NCBI GenBank assembly: GCA_964036275.1
Contig: OZ038434.1
Coordinates: forward strand, 24,349,413 to 24,413,412
Direction of reading: 5' to 3'
Length of the DNA stretch: 64,000 nucleotides
DNA from: Litoditis marina
Lineage: Eukaryota > Nematoda > Chromadorea > Rhabditida > Rhabditidae
Part shown: positions 1-10,872 of the stretch, one piece after another
How the letters are laid out: each line of letters begins with the position of its first letter
How positions within the stretch are numbered: position 1 is the first letter of the stretch
Notes under the pieces: model-generated
The model's input: the letters and a program-made list of their open reading frames with translations, nothing else
Told to the model about the DNA's origin: nothing
Databases searched by the model: none
Position numbers and translations under genes: made by a program

Positions 1-186
1 AGAAAAAGAGAGCAAACTTAGGACGACTTTGTTGAATGACTAGTTGAAGCATCCGATTTTCATTAATTTCAGAAAACTCCCTCAGTTTCAACAGTAGTCG
101 GCTTTACTGGTGAAAACGTCACTTCCCATACAGTTTTGTAGTTTGGACACCGAGAAAAACATCCTATTTTCAATTACTTTTTGCAG

Positions 187-3100
187 ACAACAAAGCCCCA
201 TGCGCACGTATCTCTACAAGCGAATAGTTCATCCACGTCAGCTGTTCCCATGGTTCAGACGGTATCTACTCCCAAATCCAATCTCACGGGTAGTTCTCAT
301 GGGAATTCTCTCATTTCGCGTCAAACGGGTAGTTCTCATGGGAATTCTCCCATCCCGCGTCTCACGGGAAGCTCTCATGGGAACTCAGGGACATCTGGGG
401 TCACTAGCCCCGAGAACTCCTCCGTGAAGTCTGAGACGAGGTCGTCCAGCTCCAGCTCAAGCTCGTCAGCGGAATCAGATGATGAGGAGGAGGAATCGGT
501 GAGTAGTAGCTCTTACTCAGACAATTCCCAGCCAATTGGCCAGCCACTTTTTTATTGGCCGAACGAGAGAGTGTGCAGGTCAGAGAGACGCAGACTGTCT
601 TAGCCTGTCTGCGCGTTATTGACCTGCGTGCTCTCTCGCTTTTGTAGCTGGCCAATTGCAGGAAATTGGCGCCAATCGTTCTGAGTACCAGCCCAATTGA
701 GACACTGGCAGAGTGTCAATTAAATTTCCGATGCGCATTTCTGAATGGTTGTAACAGGGGCGAACAACTACAACAATTAGTATAGTTTTGAATAACATTA
801 TCACGTTAAAAAACTGCCTCGAAGGTTGAATGGCTTGCTGCCAACGCCTAAGTAGCCAAAGTGAGAGCAATATGTTCACTTTTGCTGCCAGGAGTTTTGA
901 CATAGGGCAGAAAGTCTGTCGAGATACAAAAGTTGGCAGAACGGCCAAAAGAGTGAAACGCTTTACGTTTTTTGTCATTCATTATCTGTATTATTGGCTT
1001 CACTGGTTTGGCAATACATCTGGCTCATAGCTCGAGATAGGTTTAATTCTTACAAATATCCAACTCACATAAATGTTCTGTACTCAATAGAACTCTTCAT
1101 TAATGTTCCGAACCATGAGTCTGAACTACAAACGCGAAAATTGTAATTATTGTTCCCAAGAGTGTGAAACTTGATAAGTCTATCCCCAGTTAAAGAAGGA
1201 CGACAATGTGGACCAATCTCGTGTCAACGGTCCTTTAAACTGCAATTGAAAAATGTATTGCAGTTTGAAGGACTGAACCGTTGCGATTGGACCACATAAT
1301 CGTCCTTCTTTAAGAGATGTTGCGAAATAATCGTTTTTTATGCAGGAAACCGATGAGAAGGAGGAAAATAAGGCACTATCGACACTGAAGTGGAAGGTTG
1401 AGAATGCGCAAAGATTTGGTTTCTCCGGCAAACGGAACTTCGATACGCTGTTGAACGGTTGTCTGGTTGAGGTAGTAATTATAATAATGTTTATTCTTTT
1501 ACATCGATACACAATCAGAACAATTTCCATAATGTTGGAAATAAGCTCACTGTGACTTCTCGCATCTATTGAAGTGCAAATGGTACATTTTGAAATGAGA
1601 CAGCAAGGTCGTTGTGGTGGGCTAAAGGCTGGTATAGTCAATTTCATTTCTACCAAATACCTGTAAAGCTGTCCGAATGGTCATACCAAATTGAATGGTG
1701 GAATTATGCAACTTTTCGGATCTATAGTTATAGTTCGCACATTTCCCAACTGGACTTGGGCATCTTGCCAATGAAATTTCAAGGCAGTTTTTGAACGTGT
1801 GGAAAAACTTCATTAGCAACAGAACTTTATGTAAAGGGTTCTTCGTCTTCCCCTTCGTTACAATTCGTAATTAAGGAAACTTTCTGTAAGATATATGTTT
1901 TTTTCTGAATAACAGTCCTCCAAAGTTTTTGGCACACTGCCAACGAGTCCAGTTGATAAATGTGCGCATTATAGATTACCAGACACCCGGTTAGATATAG
2001 AGAATAGAGTTCACCCGTATCTATTGTAATTCTTTATAGTTCAGGCCCATTGTTTTATCTTTCCCGTCTGCCAACCTTGGGTTAGGTTCAAGTCACATTC
2101 CGGTTACCTGTACCTACACAGGTAACCGGGGAAAACGGTCACCGAAATGGTTAGGTCTTGTAAAACTGGTGTAGATGTAGGATATTCCACTTTTCTCAAC
2201 CTTTCTTCTGTTCAGGCGCACCGTTTCGACTTGTCCCCTCTGCACAATCTATCCGCCGCTGAAAAGGAAAAGTCTTTCGCGCCCTCGCAAGGTTCCGGAA
2301 TCCAATTCGACTTTTTGGCGGCGGCGCTCCGTTTTTCCGTCCCGCCACGCGGAACTCCGCCCATCAACATTCTCAGGCAGTTCTGTGTGCATCTGATTTC
2401 GGAGGTCGGTTGGAAGGTCAATTACACAAGTGCAACCAAACTCGCATTACGTAAGCAAAATATATCACTGTAGACAAAGTAACCAATAGTTGTGTACACA
2501 TGGTAACCGGGTTGCATGTGTCCAGTTGAGTGCATTTTCACTCGTTAAGTATTGCATAGAAAGTAATGGGTGCATTCTCGGAAAGTATGTTGTAGTCACG
2601 AAAACAACACGTCAAATTTCAGTGATACTGATAGGTGCTCTGGAATTGACGTTTTTTGAAATGAAACTGTTTTCGTTTAAATCAACGGTGAAAAGAACAT
2701 TTTGCGCTAGGTGAACACTCAAGCGGGGAACTTTTCAGCTTACCAACCGGTTGTCTACTGTAGTCATCTAAAGAGGTTACCAAGACCCGATCAGGTTACC
2801 AAGAAACCGGTTATACTGTGAGTCAATTGCAGTGTCACGTGAAACATGTTGAACACAGCAGAAATCAGAAACGTGCAATTTAGGGTTGTTAAGGTCGAAC
2901 TCGAAACTCGACTCGACTCGAAAAAACTCGAAAATTTTCGAGTCGAACTCGAAACTCGAAAACTCGAAATTTCTCAAAACTTGAAAACTCGAAAACTCGA
3001 AATTTTCCAAAACACGAAAAACTCGAAAACTCGAAAACTCGAAATTTTGAACGCGAAAACTCGAAATTTCGAACTCGGAAATCGGACTTTTTGGGTCCAA

Positions 3101-6100
3101 AAACAGTCAAAACTCGACTCGAAAAAACTCTTTTTAGAAAATTTCCGAGTCGTACTCGAAAACTCGAAATTTCCCAAAACTCGAAAACTCGAAATTTCCC
3201 AAAACTCGAAAACTCGAAATTTTCCAAAACTCGAAAACTCGATTTTTTGCCAAACTCGAAAACTCGAAATTTCCCAAAACTCGAAAACTCGAAATTTTGA
3301 ACTCGATTAACAACCCTAGTGCAATTGCAAAGTACACGATGCCTGATTAGAATACTCACTTTACGGGATTATTTGATTGACTTTTAGTATATACATAGAA
3401 TTTGCCTTTTTTGTCAGACGATCGACAGGCGATTCCGTCACTTGTTTTCTTCGATGGGCGCCACGCGAAATTCTCCTCTCATCGAATTTCCCGGCCGGGC
3501 ATACAATGTGTTTCTAGGTGAGTGAAAGAAGCACGATTATCGATTATGGGCGAATTCTTCATTTAACACGGTATTTCGTTAACCCTAGCAGTTAACCATT
3601 AACCGGGTTACTTGGTTAACCCCTTGTTAATCCCAAATTTCCCCCAAAAGATTCTGTAAAAGAGGGTTAAGAAAAGGGTTAACCAAGTGACCTGGTTACG
3701 ATCAACTGATAGGGTTAACGAAATACCGGGTTCTTTGTGGAATTGGCCACGATTATGTGCTCCAACACTAACCATTTAGGCCCGGGCCATACTTTTTACG
3801 CGAGCGTTTTACATCGGCGCTATCCAGTACATGTAGTGTGTATTGAATGAATTGGCGTAAATCGATAGCCACGCGCGCGTAAAAAGTATGGACCCAGCCT
3901 AGGTCCTTCAGACTGCAATACACTTTTCAATTGCGGTTTAAAGGACGAATGTTACAGGATTGGTTCACATGTTCGTCCTGCTCTAAAGGTGGACAGAGAG
4001 TTTATATGAAAAAGCGGCTCAAAAAGAATAGATATATACCATTTTTCATTCAAACTAAGCACCCTAATTTGCATATGGTTCACATGCCTCCACGTTATGT
4101 TTCGGTACCCCGGGTTACCTAAACTATCTTTTCATTCTGTCCTCATTATTAATAATACACCAATAAGGTTTGACTGATCCACGAGTTTTTAGATGTAAAC
4201 ACGTGAAAGTATATTATTTTGTGTCAAGAATAGACGAATTTCATCGTTCTTTTCAAACGATGCATACTTTCAGAGATAGTGGAGAAGTGTTATGGGGTGC
4301 ATTGTCGCAATTATGAACATGACGCGCTGCGAACAGCCCTCCGAGAGACTGCCTGCAAGTTCGCTGATCAACTACTGTGAGTGCATTTCAAACAATAGAC
4401 TTTTACGGCAACTGTTTCATCCGTGTACCACCTAATTTGGGCCAATTACACAAGCAACCAAAATGCAACCAGGTTGCATGTGTGAGGACAGTTCCGTTGC
4501 TTTCGGTTGCTTTTCAAATGCAGCTGAATGGCATCGGAAACAGTGAAATGTCTAAATAAAGTGTTTGGTTGCATTGGGAAAACAACCGAATTTTCTCAAC
4601 ACATGCAACCCGGTTGCATTTAGGTTGCATGCAACCTGGTTGCATGTGTCCTTAATTTGAAGAATTAAAATTTACCACATACGAGTTAGGTAATCAACTA
4701 CCATGGGTTCAGATCTCACTTATACCCCTGTAACGAGAGCCCGATAAATGACCAAACACTAGCTCCCTTTGGGCCAAACTCGGAAGATTTCTTATTTTGA
4801 TGCAGAATTTATAGTTAACACAATCGAAAAGGCGTTCCTGTCTTGTAAAGTTGTTACGTCTAACTGAGGTGCGAGTCTTGATCCCGTTGCTCTTCGGTGT
4901 AAATTTGTAGTTTGATCTCGATGCGGCGTGTATTGAGATCAAATTACAGCTAGCACTTGGTCGCTTCCTGTATGGCTGATTCCAGAGTAGAGGTATGCTA
5001 GAAGATGCCGGCACCTTCCTCCCATCCTGCGTCTCTTCAAACATACGCTATTTCTTCACTCTTACATCCCGCCGGGATGTAAGAGACGAGAAAATCTCGT
5101 TTCTTTTCGGTCTAAATGCATCAAACTACAACTAGAATTTGGTCATTCCCTATATTATTTAAATAGACAAAGTCAGGTTGAATAAAAAGTGATTTAGAAT
5201 ATAGTTAGTACATAAATGATTAAATGAACTGAGAATAATAAATACTATCTACAAACAGTACACACGTTACGTAGTTACGTTAGTTACGGCTGATTCGAGA
5301 GCAGCCAGCCGAAACCAAAATGACTTTGTGTCTAGCTCTATTCCGCCGGTTTTGTAGTTTGATCCCGTTTCGTTTCGGTGTATCGAGGTCAAACTACAAC
5401 TCAGATACTCCCTATACTCGGAACGCGCTCTGTTAATTGCAAGATCGCATTTGGTCGGAACTGTATATTGCAACAAATCTAGAGATATAGTGTGCCCTGA
5501 AGAGACGTCAGGCGACGAGAGGAAAGTCAATACATGTGACAGCCACGCTGTATAAACAGTAATTTACTGTTTTGCAACGACGCTTGTTCTGAGTATGGCT
5601 GATTTCAGGGCAGCCAGCCGAAGCCGCTACAACCGCGTGAGACAGAATGACTTTGGGGGAGTGCAGAAGCGAATCGGGTCTCCCTGTCAAATTGCGGCCT
5701 CCCTACACAAAAAACGACGCGGATATTCGTATGACAGGAAGTTCGAGAGGTAAGCGTAATGTGTTAATTACGCAAGGAACCCGGTGTTTCGTTAACCCTC
5801 TCAGTTAACCATTAACCGGGTTAACCCTTTTGTTAACCCATTCGTAACCCTCTTTTACAATGTATTTTGGGGGAAATTGGGGTTACAAAGTGGTTGACAA
5901 AAGGGTTAACCAGGTAACCCGGTTAATGGTCAACTGCTAGGGTTAACGAAATACCGGGTTAAATAAAGAATTCGCCCGTAATGTGTTAATTACGCAAGTG
6001 AGCATACACCAGTAAAGTCCGACTATTCGACGAAAAGAAGTTAGTTTTAGATTGAAACATGGGAAAATGAGTGATTTTGAATCAAAATCAGGCATGTGTT

Positions 6101-6517
6101 ATCGTTTTCGGACCACCTTACTGGGGTATGCAAGGGAAGCATTTATATAAACAGAATTAGTTTAAATAACATTTTAACTGGAATAAAGTTATTCATAGGT
6201 GATTAAATGAACTAAGAATAATAAATACTATCTGTGAAGTTAGTTAGTTATTGATTAAGTTAATTTACGCCTCTCCACAACTATTTGTACAGATACAAGT
6301 ATACACGTATATGACTTTTTATGGACATAGATCACATGATAGTCGTAACAGTATAATATAGTGGTTGTACAACGGCAGTGTAACACTGGTATAAAATTGT
6401 TATGATGTAAGACGTTTAAAACTAGAAACAGAAAAAGTTTCTATTTTTCAATATTTTGATTTTGATAGGTATTTCGGAGAAGCGGCCGAGTTCGATATGA
6501 ATCGCCTGTGGCAGTAG
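187..6517 (+). CDS. Host gene of unknown function, 3' part, seven exons
   Basis: I see exons 187-498, 1346-1471, 2216-2450, 3418-3517, 4274-4376, 5609-5749 and 6469-6517 (stop TAG), each bounded by AG and GT. The first exon encodes a low-complexity stretch with three TGSSHGNS repeats, then a Ser run and an acidic DDEEEE run. Later exons encode an ordinary globular-looking sequence (FDFLAAALRFSVPPR, VEKCYGVHCRNYEHDALR, KKRRGYSYDRKFERYF). I do not recognise the family. Phases agree at every junction except exon 3 (leaves one base) to exon 4 (reads from phase 0), so a short exon of length 2 mod 3 is probably missing between 2451 and 3417. An 11-nt microexon at 2739-2749 would fit but is weakly supported. 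The 5' end lies outside the window. Introns carry several MITE-like repeats. Confidence 0.7.
516..685. mobile_element. MITE, CTCAG...CTGAG family, copy 1
   Basis: An imperfect palindrome beginning CTCAGACAATTCCCAGCC and ending GGCGCCAATCGTTCTGAG, with long inner arms around GAGAGAGTGTGCAGGTCA and its complement. It is flanked by TA on both sides, fitting a Tc1/mariner-type target duplication. It lies in the first visible intron of the 187-6517 gene. A second copy is at 8676-8823. Confidence 0.75.
1190..1313. mobile_element. Palindromic MITE, TTAAAGAAGGACGA family, copy 1
   Basis: The left end TTAAAGAAGGACGA is mirrored by TCGTCCTTCTTTAA at the right end. The middle holds two complementary segments around CTGCAATTGAAAAATG. 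Related copies are at 32533-32656 and 45988-46111, and a partial one at 3901-3987. Confidence 0.75.
2813..3392. mobile_element. MITE of the CACGTGAAAC family, split by a nested insertion
   Basis: The two halves (2813-2879 and 3320-3392) together match the uninterrupted copies at 30114-30250, 31845-31978 and 32276-32404. Ends are TATACTG...AGTATA, with CACGTGAAACATGTTGAACA inside. The interruption at 2880-3319 is annotated separately. Confidence 0.7.
2880..3319. repeat. AAACTCGAAA minisatellite bounded by TIRs and a 6-bp TSD
   Basis: The block is made of iterated AAACTCGAAA-type units. It begins TTAGGGTTGTTAA and ends TTAACAACCCTAG, so the outer ~12 bp are inverted repeats. TGCAAT precedes and follows it (2874-2879, 3320-3325), as expected of a target-site duplication. 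Long ORFs in all frames are by-products of the repeat and encode only low-complexity KLEISQNSKTR- or FEFSSFRV-type strings. Confidence 0.75.
3548..3738. mobile_element. Palindromic MITE rich in GTTAACC, copy 1
   Basis: The left end reads GGGCGAATTCTTCATTTAAC then CGGTATTTCGTTAACCCT; the right end carries the complement AGGGTTAACGAAATACCGGG. It sits in an intron of the 187-6517 gene. Copy 2 is at 5777-5977. Confidence 0.7.
3901..3987. repeat. Partial copy of the AGGACGA palindromic family
   Basis: It contains GACTGCAATACACTTTTCAA, GCGGTTTAAAGGACGAATGT and ATGTTCGTCCTGCTCTAAAG, matching the central and right parts of the 1190-1313 family. The left end is missing. Confidence 0.5.
4420..4665. 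repeat. GGTTGCAT-rich palindromic repeat
   Basis: Many short inverted copies of AGGTTGCATG and CATGCAACC lie between AAGCAACCAAAATGCAACC on the left and GTTGCATGTGTCC on the right. A related block built from GGTTGCTTTT and AAAAGCAACC occurs at 62180-62420. It lies in an intron. Confidence 0.5.
4985..5100. repeat. Dispersed repeat shared with 53105-53275
   Basis: The segment around ATGCCGGCACCTTCCTCCCA and CATCCCGCCGGGATGTAAGA recurs almost unchanged at 53115-53210. There the mirrored right arm (GAAGGTGCCGGGATCTTCTA) is also present, so this copy is truncated. Confidence 0.6.
5777..5977. mobile_element. Palindromic MITE rich in GTTAACC, copy 2, with 21-bp flanking repeats
   Basis: It is homologous to 3548-3738: CGTTAACCCT on the left, AGGGTTAACGAAATACCGGG and GAATTCGCCC on the right. 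The same 21 bp, starting GTAATGTG and ending ACGCAAG, stands immediately before (5756-5776) and after (5978-5998) the element. It lies in the last intron of the 187-6517 gene. Confidence 0.75.
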
Positions 6518-7240
6518 ATGGTCTCGTTGCTTTCATGATTTTAAAGGGTTTAACAATATATTTGTTGTTGTTCACTAGTTGTTTACTAGTTGTAAACGCA
6601 TTAGTCAACGACTGTGACAGTAAACGGTTTCGCTAGTTTTGTTATGTATATTTCAAGTTATTTAGCAATAGGTTTGTTGTTGTTTACACTGTTTACTAGT
6701 TGTAAACTAAATATTCAACGATTGGGACAGTGAACGGTTCCGTTTGTTGTCTTATTGGACTTTAAGTTTTGTTGTTGCAGTCTACTATTCGTGCAACTTG
6801 TTAATTTGTTGAGAAATGTAGCCATTTCAAGTGTTTGTTGGTCCAATTATAGAGCGTTCTCGTGAATTTGTTCACGTTTTGTTACTTTTCTCATATAGAT
6901 TTCGAATTATTCAACGGGATTGTTGTTTACTAGTTGTTTAAGGCACTACTTGTTCTGTTGACTAGTTTGTTTAGTTTAGAGTTTAGAGAGTTTTCCGTTG
7001 GAGTTTCTTCAAATTATCCTTATTCCAAGGATTGTATTGAATACACCATAGAAGTGTATGCTAGTTGAGAAAAAGTGTTATGAATTTTGGTAGCATTTGT
7101 ATTATAGTGTTGAATTTGTGTTAGTATAGCACAATTTCGATCGATTGGTTTTTGGTTATTATACTTTTCTATTTTGGTTATGCTTTTATTTTGTTATTGT
7201 TGTCTGCTTCTGATGGTTGTTCAGTCTTTGAATAAATGTT
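6518..7240 (+). other. Probable 3' UTR with imperfect ~110-bp tandem repeats
   Basis: This T-rich stretch follows the TAG at 6515-6517 and ends near the AATAAA at 7231-7236. Three diverged units share ACAGT(A/G)AACGGTT, TTGTTGTTGTT and CTAGTTGTAAAC followed by TCAACGA(C/T)TG. No coding potential is seen. Confidence 0.5.
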
Positions 7241-7471
7241 ATGTAAAAGTTGTATCTTTTCTGATGATGTTTATGATTTAATTTAACAGAAACTGTTCTC
7301 TTTCCGATCCCGTGTGAAGTTCTTGTATGACTTCACAAAAACGACCGCGGAGGAACACTTTTTGGTACATTTCTCTGGGTTATTGGCCAATACGTTTGAA
7401 ATAATGATCCACAGTCATCCCATTAGTTTCAACAATGGTATTGGCATGTATTTAGAAAAAACAAAAATTGA

Positions 7472-7544
7472 AGCCCGATGCGGGGCTCGAACCCGCGACA
7501 GCCAGATTAAGAGTCTGGTGCTCTACCGACTGAGCTAACCGGGC
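7472..7544 (-). tRNA. tRNA-Lys (anticodon CUU)
   Basis: The reverse complement folds as a complete 73-nt tRNA. The acceptor stem is GCCCGGT with ATCGGGC (one G-U pair). The A box is TAGCTCAGTCGG, the anticodon stem-loop CCAGA-CTCTTAA-TCTGG places CTT at positions 34-36, and the T arm is GCGGG-TTCGAGC-CCCGC. A T-run downstream on the minus strand (7451-7470) fits a Pol III terminator. There is no intron. Confidence 0.95.
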
Positions 7545-7950
7545 CGCGCTATAAATATAGTGTGCTGTCGATACACGCTGCACTTTATGGCCTCGACAGA
7601 AGAAGTAACAACCATCGTATATACTACCCTTTCGTCTAAGATAACCTTCTCTACAAAAATGTGGTTTGATTATTTTAGTAGTAGTTTCTCGTTTTCAAAC
7701 TTCCGGAAGTTTATATTGTGTACGATATATAAACTATTAATAATACCTACAAGATATGAAACAAGAAAGATTTACAATCTTACGGTAGAGGGCAATCGTT
7801 ACGTGAAACAATAACAACCGTTCTTCGTCAAAGTTTCAGATTTGCGAAGTCAAAGAAACTCGGATAACCTGTAAATCTATGTAGATGTGTTCTGATTTGT
7901 TTGAGAAGCAGTTGTGATGCGTTTTAAGATCAAACTAACTACAATATTTC

Positions 7951-8206
7951 GGCCAATTCTACAACTAACCGGGTTTTTAGGTAACCTATTTTTGAGGTTA
8001 CCTTGGTAGGTAACCTGGAAGTAACCTGAAACTAAAATCCGGTTACCGTTCAAACTAACGGTAAAAACCACATTTTGCCTTAGAAAAACAGGTAACCGGT
8101 TTGTCCTTTTAGGTTACCAACCGGTTACCCACTGAGGTAACCTGAAAAATAACTTACTAAAAAGGGGTTAGGTTACCTAAAACCCGGTTAGATATAGAAT
8201 TCACCC
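7951..8206. mobile_element. GGTTACC-rich palindromic MITE, copy 1
   Basis: It starts GGCCAATTCTACAACTAACC and ends with CCGGTTAGATATAGAATTCACC. The inside is built of short inverted GGTTACC/GGTAACC pairs around a central ACGGTAAAAACCACATTTTG. Related copies are at 28757-29031, 33420-33582, 57134-57370 and 58763-59037. Ends resemble those of the GTTAACC family (GGGCGAATTCTT). Confidence 0.7.
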
Positions 8207-8675
8207 AGTATTTCGTGACACACTTTTCTTTCAGTTTCCCGAATCGGAGCTCAACGACTCGACCGTTCACTTTTTAGTTGAAACTTCTAATAAATGTGAA
8301 TACCGAATGTCCAATCAGTGATAATTTCAATAAGGGTTAATCCTTCCACGGTTGAGAGTCTCATCCTTAAAATTCGATTGAAACCATTTTGATTTTAATG
8401 GAAGCGTCTGTTATGTTTTATAGTCTTTTAGTGACATCATTTCATGGAAGGAGAGAATGTGTATGTCTTGTCTCAGTCATGTGAACTGATTGTATCTTTT
8501 GACGAAAAAGTCAACTCGGCCGAAATGTCTGATAAATAACCTTTGATGAGCAGAAAGAGACCATCTTTTCTCTTATGTTAGTCTGGGCAGATTGCGATAT
8601 TTTTACTCTTTTCTCTGCTTGTGAAACTGCACACGGTTCTCCATAACGTCTGGTATAGTTCGTTTCATTCCCACT
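8207..8675. other. Spacer without recognised features
   Basis: No splice-bounded ORF, RNA gene or clear repeat is apparent between the GGTTACC repeat and the next MITE. Confidence 0.5.
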
Positions 8676-8823
8676 CTCAGACAATTCCCAGCCAATTTTT
8701 CATTGGCTGAGCGAGAGAGTGTGCAGGTCAGAGAGACGCAGATATCTGCGGCCTCATTGACCTGCACACTCTCTCGCTTTTGTAGCTGGCCAATTGAAGA
8801 AAATTGGCGCCAATCGTTCTGAG
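8676..8823. mobile_element. MITE, CTCAG...CTGAG family, copy 2
   Basis: It shares CTCAGACAATTCCCAGCCAA at the left, GGCGCCAATCGTTCTGAG at the right and the GAGAGTGTGCAGGTCAGAGA arm with 516-685. No clear target duplication is seen at this copy. Confidence 0.7.
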
Positions 8824-9378
8824 CTGAGACCCATGGACAATTGACATCGTGCCATGATTTTTGGATGACTATTTATAAGAGCAGATATGAGTATTCTCAA
8901 GAAATTTATTATCTACGTGTTCTTGAGAAACTGGACAACCGCTGACTAAGGTTAGCAAGTTTCCTAAAAACTCCTAAATGGTGAAAAATTGCATAGAAAA
9001 TTCATTGACACGCTGCCAAGTCTCAGTAGGAATGACCGGTACTATAGTGCACACCATTCCTACTGAGACTCCTACAGTAACCTTACAAATTTTCCGAAGA
9101 CCGCTGTGAAGCGGAAAATGTAATTTATGGAAAATGCTCTTGTTTATTTACTCTACCTGCGAAGGAAAATGAGGTACGAAAATCCTCAAATTATCCGATC
9201 AAAAATAAGTGAGCAAAATGGTTTTGAGGCCATCAACGTTGAAAAGCCCAAGTTATCATGCGTTAAAGTATGACTAACCCAATAGCCGCAAACCAACAGT
9301 TTAACAATTTTGTTCCGAAACTTCCCTCTAATTATTGATCTCTTTTTGCATTCAATTCGTTCTGAATAGCTAATCGTC

Positions 9379-9853
9379 AGTAGTGTATGGACCCCCTCCG
9401 GCTCATGTCCCCCAGTCGGCTCACCCCCTCAGCTACTCCCTAAAAGGCTCATGTCCCCCAATCGGATCACCCTAGAGTCCCCCAACTGGCTCACCCAGAA
9501 AACCCTCAATCGGATCACCACATTTTCGAAACTAATCTCGAAAAAATGATGAAATATTTTACAATTTTTTTCCCAATATTATTTTTTAATTATTATTTCC
9601 TCATCTACTACCTAAATGGCTCATGTCCCCCAATCGGATCACCCTTAGAACCCAAAATGTCCCCCAGCTAGCCATTGGCCCCTGGCTAGCCATGCCCCCA
9701 ATCGGATCACGTCCCCCAATCGGATCACCCCCTCAGCTACTACCTAAATGGCTCATGTCCCCCAATCGGATCACCCTAGAGTCCCCCAACTGGCTCATGC
9801 CCCCAATCGGATCACTTTCGAAACTTCGAAATTAATTACGAAATTTTTCTCAA
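9379..9853 (+). repeat. Left inverted terminal repeat of the Maverick
   Basis: It is near-identical to the reverse complement of 28133-28524 over its outer ~335 bp. It is itself built of repeated CCCCCAATCGGATCAC and GGCTCATGTCCCCC motifs, about nine copies. Compared with the right repeat it has 83 net extra bases near the inner end, made of a second copy of the outer segment (CTCAGCTAC...CATGTCCCCCAATCGG). Confidence 0.93.
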
Positions 9854-9893
9854 TTTTTTTTCTTTTTCCAAGAACACATACAAACATTTCATT

Positions 9894-10648
9894 TTACAAA
9901 AATCTAATTTTAACAGAATTTGTATCCTCTATCTCGATGGCAAAGCCAGCAAACTGGCGGAGGCGCTCTCCTCCCACAATCGTTCTTATGGCTTCCGCGA
10001 GAGTGTCCTCCATTCGGCGTTCGTGAGTACGGACTCCGTACGTTACGACGTGGAGAGCTTCATATGCGCACTGCATCCGCTGGTCCATGTTCATGGGTGG
10101 TTCCTAGAAAGTTACAGTTTGAAACATCTTCAATTTTACCGTAAATTAAGGTCACGTTGAAATATCACCTCTTTTTCATTCTAAAATTATCTAAAAGTAT
10201 TTTTGGTATGCACCAATCACCAGTTTGCAGCAAAGTAATCAACTCACCATTTGTGGTCCGCCAGCGCCTGGATATACCGGTGGAGGTTCGTATCGGACTG
10301 GATAGGTGGGGGCCACGGGTTCATTTTGGGTGTAACAGCTGCTGGTTGGGACATTGTCATTTCCTGAAATTGTCCCATATATCGACGCTTACAACGTTTT
10401 AGGATAATTTTGTTTATTCAGCGTAAATTTAAACTATGTAGAAAGTTCACTTATTTAACTTTTACAATATTTATGTTTTGATAAAATTATCAACTCACCA
10501 TCTGGGGCCTGCCAACTTGAGTAGGTGAGGTAGGTGTATAGGTAGGCGACACAGGCTCGTATCGGTGTTGGGCAACCGGTGACGGCCAGGACTCCTCGGA
10601 GGGAGCCGGGGAGAGGGCCGGCGGGGGTGAGGTGGTTCTTTCGGACAT
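9894..10648 (-). CDS. Proline-rich three-exon Maverick protein, phase mismatch
   Basis: Exons on the minus strand are 10648-10499, 10363-10248 and 10103-9894 (TAA), all with good GT-AG borders. Exon 1 starts at an ATG (MSERTTSPPP) just after a TTTCTCAG acceptor (a likely spliced-leader site), with TATAAGG further upstream at ~10676. Exons 1 and 2 end alike (EPVSPTY...GRPQM and EPVAPTY...GGPQM) with matching donors, as if duplicated. Exon 3 encodes a predicted helical segment (MDQRMQCAYEALHVV...IRTIVGG). Exons 2 and 3 agree in phase, but exon 1 to exon 2 is off by one base in the frames favoured by composition, so the copy may be broken or use another splice site. Function unknown. Confidence 0.5.
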
Positions 10649-10872
10649 GGGCCCTGAGAAACAACATTCTGGGCTCCTTATATGGGAGCTGAGAGGGCGT
10701 TCTGGACTCGTTTTCACGGCTGTTTACGACTAAAGTTACTAGATAACATCTCTGGAAGAACGGGTCCGTTTCACGACAAATGTCAAAAACACAGAAATTT
10801 AAAGTATATGAAGTGATAAAAAATCCCTTGTTTATCGTAGTAAAATGTACAAACGCGTTGTAGTAAAATTGT

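Noticed and set aside
2846..3359. Long ORFs on both strands (KLEISQNSKTR- and FEFSSFRV-rich)
   Set aside because: They are read through the AAACTCGAAA minisatellite; open frames on both strands follow from the repeat unit.
9623..10026. ORFs through the left terminal repeat, and 28077-28280 through the right one
   Set aside because: They are translations of the repeated CCCCCAATCGGATCAC motif and of a neighbouring exon's opposite strand.
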